This document shows, piece by piece, positions 50,819-59,600 of a DNA stretch of 64,000 nt. The stretch is from positions 124,001-188,000 of the forward strand of contig JABTUM010000004.1 of assembly GCA_015075375.1 (NCBI GenBank), read 5' to 3'. A program made the position numbers and the translations under genes. The notes beneath the pieces are model-generated. The model made no database searches. It was not told the DNA's origin and saw only the letters and a program-made list of their open reading frames with translations. The stretch is from Planctomycetota bacterium. GTDB lineage: Bacteria; Planctomycetota; SZUA-567; H5-PLA8. Within the stretch, counting starts at the first letter, position 1. Each line of letters begins with the position of its first letter.

Positions 50819-51142
50819 GCAACTCGTTCCGCTAGAATGGGGCACGTACGCCTACCTTGTACTCGCCGGAGCGTGGCGAGACAAGAATTCCGTTTTCGGC
50901 CTGCACGTGTAAGACTTAAGCATGGGTAGATTCTCGTATTCCGGTCAGTCGGTCGAACAGGGGGTGCCAGGCCGTCCAAACTTTCGGATGCCGAATCGCG
51001 TGCGATCCCATAACTATTTTTAAATCTTAGCGTTACGTGATCAAAGGGAGTTGGCATGGGAAGTGATACCAATAAACCTCGTCGGCCTCGTAGGCCGAAG
51101 GAGCCGGTGCCGCGAAGACCGCAGCCTCCAGGAGGTAAAGCC
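50819..51142. other. Leader region before the HPt gene
   Basis: This 324-base divergent region includes an A/T-rich patch at about 51009-51035, a first start with strong ribosome site (GGGAG at 51046-51050, ATG 51056), and a perfect hairpin CGGCCT/AGGCCG (51083-51088, 51092-51097). The frame from 51056 joins the HPt gene and would add 29 Arg/Pro-rich residues with codon usage unlike the rest of the window. Confidence 0.55.
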
Positions 51143-51517
51143 ATGAACGGTATCGAACTGGCCCCCGTGTGCAGAGAATCCACCAAGCTGAGCTTGGTCT
51201 ACGACCGCGAGGCTTTGCTGTCGGATATCGGAGGCGACCTCGCCATACTGGCCGAATTGGAGCAATCGTTTCTCGAAGAATGGCCCCACCTGCAAGCCGA
51301 AATCTCGGCGGCAAGCCAGGCAGGCGCGATGCGCCAACTGGCCGATTTGGCGCATAAGCTCAAGGGAAGCTTCGGGGTCTTTCATGCCCAGCGGGCGAGT
51401 GCCGCGGCACGCGAACTGGAGAAGCGGGCCAAAACGGGCTCGGCGGGCGATGCGGCAAAAGCGGCTCACGCGCTCATTCAGGAAGCCAACCAAATGATCG
51501 AACGCTTCGAAGCGTGA
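51143..51517 (+). CDS. HPt-domain phosphotransfer protein
   Basis: The start is ATG 51143 with AGGAGG seven bases upstream; an in-frame ATG at 51056 with its own strong site would add 29 Arg/Pro-rich residues. The 124-residue protein is an all-helical HPt domain with phosphoacceptor His71 in 'LAHKLKGSFGVF'. No histidine kinase is encoded next to it. The REC protein gene follows 22 bases later, so the two form a phosphorelay pair fed by a kinase encoded elsewhere. Confidence 0.9.
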   Translation: MNGIELAPVCRESTKLSLVYDREALLSDIGGDLAILAELEQSFLEEWPHLQAEISAASQAGAMRQLADLAHKLKGSFGVFHAQRASAAARELEKRAKTGSAGDAAKAAHALIQEANQMIERFEA

Positions 51518-51539
51518 AGCCACCATCCTCGGATATGCC

Positions 51540-52196
51540 ATGAAAATCCTCATCGCCGACGACGACCGAACGACCCTGCATCTGCTCGAAGCGCACCTCC
51601 TGCGCTGGAACCACGAACCCATCCTGGCCACCGACGGCACGCAAGCGCTCCAGCGCATGACCGAGCCCGGCGCGCCAAGCATGGCGATCCTCGACTGGAT
51701 CATGCCCGGCACCCACGGCGACAGGCTCTGCCACGAGCTGCGCACGCAATTGGCGCACACGCCGCCGTACCTGATTCTGCTGACCGGGAAGAGCGACCGC
51801 GACGACATGGTCCGCGGCTTCGAAGCCGGTGCGGACGATTACGTGCTCAAGCCGTTTCACGAAGCCGAACTGCATGCCCGCGTGCGCGCCGGCATCCGCA
51901 TCCTCGACATGCAGCACCGCCTCGGTGCGCGCGTGAACGAACTGGAAGAAGCGCTGGCCCGCATCAAGACGTTGCAGGGCCTTCTTCCGATCTGTGCGTG
52001 GTGCAATAAGATTCGCGACGACCGCAATTACTGGCAGAAAGTGGAGACCTATCTAAGCGATCATTCCGACGTGCGCTTTACGCACTGCATCTGCCCCGAA
52101 TGCCGGGAATCGCAAGCGCTCGCCATGAGCCGCCACCTGCGCAAAGCCGTCCCGACGGCCTCCGAATCCGCCGCTTCCAAACCGCCCGGCCCTTAA
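51540..52196 (+). CDS. Response regulator with a C-terminal zinc-finger-like domain
   Basis: This 218-residue protein has a REC domain with acidic residues Asp7-9, phosphoacceptor Asp52 ('AILDWIMPG'), Thr82 and Lys104. A helical linker (about 120-150) leads to a Cys-rich output domain with Cys152-x2-Cys155 ('ICAWCNKIRDD'), His175, Cys183, Cys185 and Cys188 ('CICPECRE'). This 'LPICAWCKKIRDD' domain occurs after REC domains in many bacteria; its output mechanism is unknown. It is probably phosphorylated through the HPt protein encoded 22 bases upstream. Confidence 0.92.
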   Translation: MKILIADDDRTTLHLLEAHLLRWNHEPILATDGTQALQRMTEPGAPSMAILDWIMPGTHGDRLCHELRTQLAHTPPYLILLTGKSDRDDMVRGFEAGADDYVLKPFHEAELHARVRAGIRILDMQHRLGARVNELEEALARIKTLQGLLPICAWCNKIRDDRNYWQKVETYLSDHSDVRFTHCICPECRESQALAMSRHLRKAVPTASESAASKPPGP

Positions 52197-52214
52197 TGAC
52201 CCGCCGGGCGCGCG

Positions 52215-52412
52215 TCAGGCCGCTCCTCCGCGGCAATTTTCCAAAGACTCACGCAGCCGCTTCGCCGCACATTGTTCGATATACGCGCGATCGAAGCAGC
52301 CGAAGCGCGTCGTCTCCTGCATCGTATCCGCGATGGCCTTGATCGCCGCCAAGCGGATCAATTCCTCGCGTTCCTGAACCACCCGCCTAAAGACTTGGGT
52401 TCCGATCTGCAT
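52215..52412 (-). CDS. Small protein of unknown function
   Basis: This 65-residue frame has an excellent ribosome-binding site (GAGGAG seven bases before ATG 52412). The sequence is helical, with a middle 'REELIRLAAIKAIADTMQET' and a C-terminal basic segment ending in 'RESLENC'. It is convergent with the response regulator gene, leaving 18 bases between the two stops. I do not recognise the family. Confidence 0.65.
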   Translation of the reverse strand: MQIGTQVFRRVVQEREELIRLAAIKAIADTMQETTRFGCFDRAYIEQCAAKRLRESLENCRGGAA

Positions 52413-52752
52413 GAGTGAGCTCCTCTCGCCTTAATAGGCGTCCAAGCCGCCGAGCGGCTGGCATGCAAAGGCAAGTCCACCGTTGGAAGCTCGCCTTTTG
52501 TCATTTTAAGATACTCAACGAACGATTGCAAAGGTTGAGCTGCAAAGAGGTTGGATGATAATTCACCTAATGCGCAAGTGCACCTCCGGCTGCACTCGAT
52601 TACCTCCGAATCCCGCTTTCATACCTTTCCCTATAATGAGCGCGCGAAGCTTTCACGAGGCTGTAACTCAAGAAATATTCATGCTTTAAGTTTGGCTATC
52701 GGCTTGCGAAACAAACGAAACGGAGGAGTCATTCACGGAGATTACGCTGCAC
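52413..52752. other. Intergenic region before the giant repeat protein
   Basis: This 340-base stretch is A/T-rich and holds no coding frame I would support. A perfect -10-like TATAAT lies at 52632-52637 on the plus strand, about 115 bases before the giant gene; no good -35 is visible at the usual distance. Its start has a GGAG 12 bases upstream, a little far. Confidence 0.5.
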
Positions 52753-55700
52753 ATGATACGAAACAGAGACGAACGAGACGCAAATCGCTACATTTTCAAT
52801 ACCGGATGGTTGATTCCGTGGGTGCTTTGTCTCGGATTATCATTTTCGATACAAGCCGCCGATCGCTACTGGGTAGCTTCTGCACCTGCAGGCGGAAACT
52901 GGAACGTCGCGGCCAACTGGTCCGCCACATCCGGCGGATCAGGCGGAGCAACCGTTCCCGGCGCCAGCGACATCGCCATCTTTGACGGCGGGGGGCTGGG
53001 CAACTGCACCTTCAACCTTAACGTAAGCGTTTTGGGCTTCCGCATCCTGACAGGCTATACGGGGGTCATCGCTCAAGGCGCGTTCACCTTCACGGTGGGT
53101 CTAAGCAACTACAGCCAGGACGCCGCCACGTTCGGTTCGGGGAGCGCCAACATCACGATGACGGGCAGCTTTACGCTGAACGGCGGCAGCTTCACCACCA
53201 CTTCAGGCGCCACTGCAATCAACGCGCCGGCCACGCTAAGCGGCGGGACGCTCACCGCGAACGGTCCGATTACCTTCGGCACCGCGTCTTCGCTTGCACT
53301 GGACGGAGGCACCTTCGCCGCGGGCGCCAGCGCGATCACGTTTACGTCGCCGGCTTCGGCGACCCAATCGGCGGGCTTCTTCAACGCCTCCACCGGAACC
53401 TTGACCGTCGGCGGCTCGTGGACCATGGCCGGCGGAGTTTTTAACGGCGCGGCCGGCGCCGTGGTCTTTACCGGAGGTTTCACGCTGAACGCAGGAACCT
53501 TCAAGGTTCCATCCACCACGGTGACTTCCAACGGCGGCTGGACGGTAAGCGGAGGCGCGTTCGACCTCAGCAACAACGGAACCGTGGTCTTCGGCAATAC
53601 GCAGACGATTCAAGGCTCGCACACGCTGGGCAACGTCCGCTTCAACGACGGAAGCTCCACCGCGCGCACGTATACCGTCTCTTTCGGAACGGTGCTCACG
53701 GTGTCCGGAACGCTGGGGCTTTCCAGCGGCCTTGCGGGGAATGCGGCCGATCTGATCAACACCGGCACCCTGGAAGCGCTGGGCGATATCTCCGTCTTGG
53801 ATGCCGGAGGCGGCATCGGCGGGACGGCTACGCTGCGCATCGCAGGCACCGGAGCGCAGACGCTTACCGGAAGCGGCAGCACAACCAGCGGCAACCTTCC
53901 GCCGATCGAGATCGCCAAGCCGTCCGGGACGCTATTCCTTTCGGGGATCGTGCGCACCGCCAGCCACTGGACCTACACCAGCGGCACGCTGGATACTTCC
54001 GGCCATACGATGGTCTTCGCCGGCACGCTCACGATTTCGGGCACGCACACGCTGGGCGACGTCAGCTTCAACGACAACGCGGCGGCCAATGCGGTTTACA
54101 CCATCGCCTTCGGGACGACGCTGAATGTCTCGGGCACCCTCTCGCTTTCCAGCGGCACGGCCGGCGTCGCAACCGATACGATCGTGACCGGCACCCTGAA
54201 CGCGCTGGGCAACGTGGTCGCCACGCCCGCCGGCAGCGGAATCGGCGGCACGGCGCTGCTGCGCATCGCCGGTTCCGCCAACCAGACCTTGACCGGCAGC
54301 GGCAGCACCACCAACGGGAACCTGCCGCCGGTCGAAATCGCCAAGCCTTCCGGCACGCTATTCCTGTCCGGCACGATCCGAACCGGGAATAACTGGACGT
54401 ACACCGGCGGCACGCTGGACCCGGCAGGAAGCAGCCTCGTCTTTGCGGCGGCCTTGACCATTTCCGGCAGCCACGCGCTCCAGGACGTGATGTTCTTCGA
54501 TAACGCGGCGGCCAACGTGGCCTACACGGTCGCCTTCGGCACGACCCTGACGGTGCGCGGCAACTTGCTCCTCTCCAGCGGCCTGCCGGGCGTCTTCGGC
54601 GATTCCGTTAACTCGGGCGTCATCGAAGTCCAGGGCCACGTCAGCGCCGTAGACTTCGGCGGCGGCATGGGCGGCAGCGCCACGATCCGATTGATCGGGA
54701 CGGGCGCTCAGACCCTTACGGGCAGCGGAAGCCCCACCAACGGCAACCTGCCGGGCATCCAGATCGCCAAGCCCTCGGGCACGCTGACGCTTTCGGGCAT
54801 CATCCGCACCGCCAGCAGTTGGACGTATGCCAGCGGAGCGCTGAACGTGACCGGCAGCACGCTGGTCTTCGCCGGTACGCTAACGGTATCCGGAAGCCAC
54901 ACGCTCAACGACGTCACCTTCAACGATAACTCGTCCTCGGCCACCAGTTCCGTCTACACGATCGCGCTCGGCACGACGCTGACGGTGAACGGCGCGCTCA
55001 ATCTGTCCAGCGGCATCGCGGGTAATTCGAGCGACTCCATCAATACCGGTACGCTCGTGGCCTTGGGCCACGTTACGACCCTCGATTTCGGCGGCGGCGT
55101 CGGAGGCAGCGCCACGATCCGCATCGCCGGTTCGGGCGCCCAGACGCTCACCGGCAGCGGCAGCGCAACCGGCGGCAACCTGCCGGCCATCCAGATCGCC
55201 AAGCCCTCGGGAACCCTCACCCTTGCCGGAACCGTCCGCACGACCAACTCCTGGACCTACACCAGCGGCGCTCTGGACGTGACCGGCAGCACACTGGTCT
55301 TCGCCGGCACGCTGACCATCACCGGAAGCCATGCGCTCAACGACGTGACCTTTAACGACAACTCGGCATCCACCACCAACTCCGTGTACACGGTGGCCGC
55401 CGGCACGACGCTGACGGTGAACGGCGCGCTCAGCCTCTCCAGCGGCGTTGCCGGGAATGCGAACGACTCCATCAACACCGGTACCGTAGCGGCCCTGGGT
55501 TCCGTATCGTCGCCGGATGCAGGCGGCGGCATCGGAGGCAGCGCCACGATCCGAATCGCCGGCAGCGGCGCGCAGACACTCACGGCCGACGGCAACGAGA
55601 CCAGCGGGAATCTGCCGGGGGTGCAGATCGCCAAACCCTCGGGCACGCTGGCGCTGTCGGGCATCATCCGCACCGCGGGCAACTGGACTTACACCAGCGG

Positions 55701-57783
55701 CGGGCTGAACGTAGCGGGCTCGACCCTGGTCTTCGCCGGATCGCTCACGCTTTCGGGCAGCCACACGCTCGAAACGGTCATTTTTCGCGGCGCCAATTCG
55801 TCCTTCACTTTTGCGACCGGAACTACTTTAACGGTGAGTGGCGCGCTGACGCTGGCCGACGGCCGGCTGCTGCAATCGCCGGCACCCGCAAACGGCACCG
55901 TTAGAGCCCTCGACGCGGTCTCCGTTCAAAGCACGTGGGACAACGCCGACACCGGCCGGCTGGTCTTCGCAGGCGCGGGCAATCAGATCTTCGACCTTAC
56001 TGGCGCGTCCGATCTGTTGAACTCGCCGGTCGTGCTGGAAAAGCCTTCGGGCGCGGTCCTGTTGACGTCTTCGTTCGTCGCCAACGCAACCGGACAGACG
56101 GTGACGGTCACGTCAGGCACGCTCGACGTGAACGGGTTCGACCTGACCGTCACGGGCGCGCTGACGGTGGCCTCCGGCGCGGCCTTACGCCTGCAAGGCG
56201 GCGAAGCGCTCTCCACGCCCGTCCTCCTGGCCGGTTCGACGGTGCGTTACGCGGGCAATACCAGCGGGTTCGCGGACACCTACACGCTCAAGGCGTTCGC
56301 GTACCGCAACCTGGTGCTCGAAGCGGCCGATGCGGGAGAAACATTCGAACTGCCGTCGGCACTCGTCGTGCTGAACGATCTGACGCTGGCCGGCGGGGTT
56401 TTGGACGCCTCGGCCGGGAACTTCGGACTCACCGTCGGCGGCGCCTGGAATGCTTCGGCCGGCGGCGCCTTCGAAAGCCGCATGGGCGCCGTCTTCTTCA
56501 ACGACGCCACGCAAGTCTCCACGCTCACCGGCTCCACCCCATTCTTCGACCTGACGGTGCAGACCCCGAATAAGGCGCTCGTCTTCGAGGCCGGGTCGAC
56601 CCAGACGGTCGCCGGAGCGCTCACGTTCAACGGCGGCGCATCCGCCACGCGCGTCCAACTCGACTCTTCGGCCCCCGGCACGCCGTGGTTCATCGACCCG
56701 CAAGGCACGCGCAGCATTCAGTTCGTTGACGTGAGCGATTCGACGAATATCCACGCCACGGCAATCCTGGCCGCCAACTCGATCGATTCGGGCAACAACG
56801 TGAACTGGGACTTCGCGCTCGATCCGCAGGCCGCGGCTGCGCCGCTCATCGTTCTGGAAGGCTCCGCGACCAATCTCTCCTCCGCGCCCATCGGCGGATC
56901 GGGCGTCTACACCACGTTCGCCTGGAGCGGACCCGGAGGGTTTTCGTCGGCCGCACAGAATCCCGGCGCGGTCACGCCCCCGAACCTCGGCGCTAACGTC
57001 TACCAACTCACCGTCACCGATTCCTCGTCCGGCACCGGCATGGCTTCGGTGACCGTCACGGTTCTGGCCACCCTGGCCGCCAACCCCATGGCGTCGCCGG
57101 ATTCGCTCGAAGACGGCGAATCCACCAGCCTCTTCAGCACCCCCACGGGCGGATCGGGACCCTACACCTTCCTGTGGTCCGGCCCCGGCGGATTCACATC
57201 AACCCTGCAGAATCCCGGCATTGTGACCCCGCCCGGACCGGGATCGCACGTCTATACTCTGACCGTGACGGATTCGAACTCGTTCATGGCCACCGATACG
57301 GTCACCATTAACGTGGGCGTGCCGGCACCGTCGGGCACGCTGGTCCTATCGTCCGCGCGCGTCTTCCTGAACTTCAATCCACGCTTCGCCGGACGCGATT
57401 ACATTAAGATCAAAGGCATGGTGGACTTGCCCGCCGGCCTGAATCCGCTGGCGGCGAATACGGGCTCGTTCGAATTCGGAGGCATCGCCACGGGCGATCT
57501 CGCGTTGGCCGCCAACGGCGCGAGTCCCAAGAACCCCACCAAGGGCCTGCGCTTCGCGTTCAAGAAGTCCGGAAGCCTGGTCAGGCCGGGACCGGCGGTG
57601 GTGACCGCTTACTTCAAGTTCGGCTCCTTCGCGGACGAAATGGCCGCGTTTGGCATGACCAATGAAACCGTGAGCACCACGGTCAGCGTTCCGGCCGAAA
57701 TCGCGTTGAACGGATTCGCGTACCGCGGCAACGCGGCCTTGGTGTACAAGGGCGTGGCCGGATCCAAGGGCACCGCTAAATAG
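52753..57783 (+). CDS. Giant secreted repeat protein with C-terminal PKD-like domains
   Basis: This 1676-residue protein has a signal peptide (about residues 18-36). Its body is Gly/Ser/Thr-rich and beta-helix-like. Five tandem repeats of 142-144 residues occupy residues about 285-998, each containing 'QTLTGSGS', 'NLPxIQIAKPSGTL', 'WTYTSG' and 'STLVFAGTL' elements. A degenerate sixth unit follows. Two PKD-like modules (about 1360-1530) and a beta-rich end (to 'GVAGSKGTAK') finish the protein. No membrane anchor, autotransporter barrel or sorting signal is obvious, so how it is held at the surface is unclear. Likely an adhesin or sheath protein. Confidence 0.85.
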   Translation: MIRNRDERDANRYIFNTGWLIPWVLCLGLSFSIQAADRYWVASAPAGGNWNVAANWSATSGGSGGATVPGASDIAIFDGGGLGNCTFNLNVSVLGFRILTGYTGVIAQGAFTFTVGLSNYSQDAATFGSGSANITMTGSFTLNGGSFTTTSGATAINAPATLSGGTLTANGPITFGTASSLALDGGTFAAGASAITFTSPASATQSAGFFNASTGTLTVGGSWTMAGGVFNGAAGAVVFTGGFTLNAGTFKVPSTTVTSNGGWTVSGGAFDLSNNGTVVFGNTQTIQGSHTLGNVRFNDGSSTARTYTVSFGTVLTVSGTLGLSSGLAGNAADLINTGTLEALGDISVLDAGGGIGGTATLRIAGTGAQTLTGSGSTTSGNLPPIEIAKPSGTLFLSGIVRTASHWTYTSGTLDTSGHTMVFAGTLTISGTHTLGDVSFNDNAAANAVYTIAFGTTLNVSGTLSLSSGTAGVATDTIVTGTLNALGNVVATPAGSGIGGTALLRIAGSANQTLTGSGSTTNGNLPPVEIAKPSGTLFLSGTIRTGNNWTYTGGTLDPAGSSLVFAAALTISGSHALQDVMFFDNAAANVAYTVAFGTTLTVRGNLLLSSGLPGVFGDSVNSGVIEVQGHVSAVDFGGGMGGSATIRLIGTGAQTLTGSGSPTNGNLPGIQIAKPSGTLTLSGIIRTASSWTYASGALNVTGSTLVFAGTLTVSGSHTLNDVTFNDNSSSATSSVYTIALGTTLTVNGALNLSSGIAGNSSDSINTGTLVALGHVTTLDFGGGVGGSATIRIAGSGAQTLTGSGSATGGNLPAIQIAKPSGTLTLAGTVRTTNSWTYTSGALDVTGSTLVFAGTLTITGSHALNDVTFNDNSASTTNSVYTVAAGTTLTVNGALSLSSGVAGNANDSINTGTVAALGSVSSPDAGGGIGGSATIRIAGSGAQTLTADGNETSGNLPGVQIAKPSGTLALSGIIRTAGNWTYTSGGLNVAGSTLVFAGSLTLSGSHTLETVIFRGANSSFTFATGTTLTVSGALTLADGRLLQSPAPANGTVRALDAVSVQSTWDNADTGRLVFAGAGNQIFDLTGASDLLNSPVVLEKPSGAVLLTSSFVANATGQTVTVTSGTLDVNGFDLTVTGALTVASGAALRLQGGEALSTPVLLAGSTVRYAGNTSGFADTYTLKAFAYRNLVLEAADAGETFELPSALVVLNDLTLAGGVLDASAGNFGLTVGGAWNASAGGAFESRMGAVFFNDATQVSTLTGSTPFFDLTVQTPNKALVFEAGSTQTVAGALTFNGGASATRVQLDSSAPGTPWFIDPQGTRSIQFVDVSDSTNIHATAILAANSIDSGNNVNWDFALDPQAAAAPLIVLEGSATNLSSAPIGGSGVYTTFAWSGPGGFSSAAQNPGAVTPPNLGANVYQLTVTDSSSGTGMASVTVTVLATLAANPMASPDSLEDGESTSLFSTPTGGSGPYTFLWSGPGGFTSTLQNPGIVTPPGPGSHVYTLTVTDSNSFMATDTVTINVGVPAPSGTLVLSSARVFLNFNPRFAGRDYIKIKGMVDLPAGLNPLAANTGSFEFGGIATGDLALAANGASPKNPTKGLRFAFKKSGSLVRPGPAVVTAYFKFGSFADEMAAFGMTNETVSTTVSVPAEIALNGFAYRGNAALVYKGVAGSKGTAK
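53605..55746 (+). repeat. Five in-frame tandem repeats in the giant repeat gene
   Basis: Unit boundaries are 53605-54030, 54031-54456, 54457-54882, 54883-55314 and 55315-55746 (426, 426, 426, 432 and 432 bases). The units align over their whole length as protein, and the last two are clearly the closest pair. All lengths are multiples of three. A degenerate partial unit continues from 55747. Confidence 0.9.
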
Positions 57784-57785
57784 CA

Positions 57786-58763
57786 TTACGCCAAGGCGCG
57801 TGGCGCGCCCTGGCTTTCCAGCGAGCGCTGCGCGGCGTCGAGGACACGCAGTACGTTCAGCGCCAGCACGCCGTCGGTGCGCGGCGTCGCACGCGTTTTC
57901 ACGCAATCCAGGAAATGCGCGCACTCGCGGCGCAGCGGTTCGTCCTTCGCGAACGGCACGTCGTGCGCACGGCCGGTGACGGCCACCGGTGCGCCGTTCT
58001 TACGCTCCACCGCGTGATCGAAGCGTTGCAGCGTCCCGGCGCCGTCGTCGAAGACCACCGACTGCCTTTCGCCCACCACCGTCAGCGCGCGCTGCTTCAG
58101 GGGATGCAGCCAGGAGACGTGCACGTGCGCCCGCGCGCCGCCTTCGAAATGCATGAGCACCACCGCGTTGTCGGCGATCTTCGGCTGCAGCCACGCACCG
58201 CCCGCGGCAATCACTTCGCGCGGCTCGCGGCCCATCAGGCGCAGGATCAAGCCCATGTCGTGCGGAGCCAGCGACCAGAGCGCGTTCTCTTCCGAGCGGA
58301 AGCGCCCCCAGTTCAAGCGTTCGCTGATGACGTAGCGCACCGCGCCCAGTTCGCCCGATGCGAGCAGCGCGTGCAACGCCTCCACCGCCGGATGGTATTC
58401 GAGCTGCTGGCCGACCATCAGCACGCGCCCGCGCGCCGCCGCCAACGCCACCAGGTCGCGCGCCTCGCCGACGTTCAAGGTCAGCGGCTTTTCGACCAGC
58501 ACGTCCTTGCCGGCTTCCAGCGCCCGCTTGGCCAGCGTGTAATGCGTCTCGGCCGGCGTGGCCAGCACCACGGCCGGCAGCGCGGGATCGTTCCAGACGT
58601 CTTCGGCTTCGCGCGTCAACGCCACGCCAGGCGCCCATTCGGCGATCTGCGCGTCCCCGCCCGGCCCGCGCTTCACGACCTTGCCCAGGGCGCCCAACGC
58701 ATGAAAATTGCGAATCAGATTTTTGCCCCAATACCCGCTGCCAAAGACCGCTACGCGCGTCAT
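57786..58763 (-). CDS. Gfo/Idh/MocA-family oxidoreductase
   Basis: This 325-residue protein has an N-terminal Rossmann domain with GSGYWG at 8-13, the family signature Glu-Lys-Pro at 91-93 ('LVEKPLTL'), and a C-terminal alpha/beta domain with a candidate catalytic His in 'SLAPHDMGLILRL'. The pattern resembles UDP-sugar or aminosugar dehydrogenases such as WbpB-type enzymes. The gene is convergent with the giant repeat gene, two bases away. Together with the DegT aminotransferase near the right edge it may make surface sugars. Confidence 0.92.
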   Translation of the reverse strand: MTRVAVFGSGYWGKNLIRNFHALGALGKVVKRGPGGDAQIAEWAPGVALTREAEDVWNDPALPAVVLATPAETHYTLAKRALEAGKDVLVEKPLTLNVGEARDLVALAAARGRVLMVGQQLEYHPAVEALHALLASGELGAVRYVISERLNWGRFRSEENALWSLAPHDMGLILRLMGREPREVIAAGGAWLQPKIADNAVVLMHFEGGARAHVHVSWLHPLKQRALTVVGERQSVVFDDGAGTLQRFDHAVERKNGAPVAVTGRAHDVPFAKDEPLRRECAHFLDCVKTRATPRTDGVLALNVLRVLDAAQRSLESQGAPRALA

Positions 58764-58850
58764 GGAAGTTCTCCCGGCCGAACCGTCGAAGGGTTCATCT
58801 ATACGAAGCCATGAAGAGGAGTGTAGCGACGGCGCGGCGGAAACGACAGG

Positions 58851-59411
58851 TCAGCGCACGATCAGGAAATAGAACAAGCCGGCCCCGATTACCAAACCCA
58901 CCAGCACGCCCACCACCGGCACCCACAACGTGCTGCCGGCGCGTGCCGCGCCCATGATGCCCGAACTGCGCCGGCGCGCGTTGCGCAGGCGCGAGGAACT
59001 GGGCGACCGCTCGCCCGAGGCCGCCCGGATCGAACTCGTCGGCGGTACGTGCTTCACGCCGCTGCCCGGAGCACGCACCGCACTGCGACCGCCGCGCATC
59101 TTGCTTTGCCGGCCGCGCCGCACGTTGCTGCCCGGATTGCCGGCGAACAAGCCGCTCGGCGGACGCACCTTGCCCGGCTTGGGCGGCATCTGCGGAATGC
59201 TGTGAATCCCGCTGCCCACGCCCGGAACGCGGTGAATCCCGCTCCCGGATTCCTTTTTGTTGACGGGGATGGTTCGCGGCGGAGCCTGCAGCCCGCGTTT
59301 TTCCATGCACGTCTTACACAACAGCGAACCGCTGATCCAGGCCGCGTGACCCAACTCTTGGTCACGCTCCGTGATCCGGCTATTACAGAGTTCGCAGTAC
59401 TCGATCTGCAT
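58851..59411 (-). CDS. Zinc-finger membrane protein of unknown function
   Basis: The start is ATG 59411, giving 187 residues; a longer frame to 59462 lacks a good start signal. Cys6-x2-Cys9 and Cys32-x2-Cys35 form an N-terminal zinc finger. A long basic, Ser/Pro/Gly-rich low-complexity linker (about 45-160) follows, then one C-terminal transmembrane helix ('LWVPVVGVLVGLVIGAGLFYFLI'). It looks like a membrane-anchored adaptor with a cytoplasmic zinc finger. No family is recognised. Confidence 0.75.
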   Translation of the reverse strand: MQIEYCELCNSRITERDQELGHAAWISGSLLCKTCMEKRGLQAPPRTIPVNKKESGSGIHRVPGVGSGIHSIPQMPPKPGKVRPPSGLFAGNPGSNVRRGRQSKMRGGRSAVRAPGSGVKHVPPTSSIRAASGERSPSSSRLRNARRRSSGIMGAARAGSTLWVPVVGVLVGLVIGAGLFYFLIVR

Positions 59412-59600
59412 TACGTACAATCCCGTATCTGGGCTGTTGGGTAGCGCCAAAAGGTATAGCACCCCCCCGGATTCGAGCCCAGCGAATACCGGGTTACTTC
59501 TTTCCTACCTATATTTAACGCTGTCATCACGCACTTTGTGCATGCCTTTTTTAATTATTCTTTTGTAGGCATTTACCCTTCACCGAATGCATCCGTAACT

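Noticed and set aside
52551-52985. A 144-residue plus-strand frame before the giant repeat gene
   Set aside because: It lacks a ribosome site and overlaps the signal-peptide region of the giant gene in another frame.
53605-55746. Regular repeats that could look like a repeat/spacer array
   Set aside because: Units are 426-432 bases, in frame, and without unique spacers, so they are protein repeats and not CRISPR.
59455-59490. A T-loop-like GCTCGAATCC on the minus strand suggesting a tRNA
   Set aside because: No acceptor, D or anticodon arms could be folded around it, and the stem has a mismatch.
59542-59572. ATGCCT/AGGCAT inverted repeat with an A/T-rich interior as a terminator
   Set aside because: The arms are only six bases with a 19-base interior; the A/T-rich region is more likely promoter or spacer DNA.
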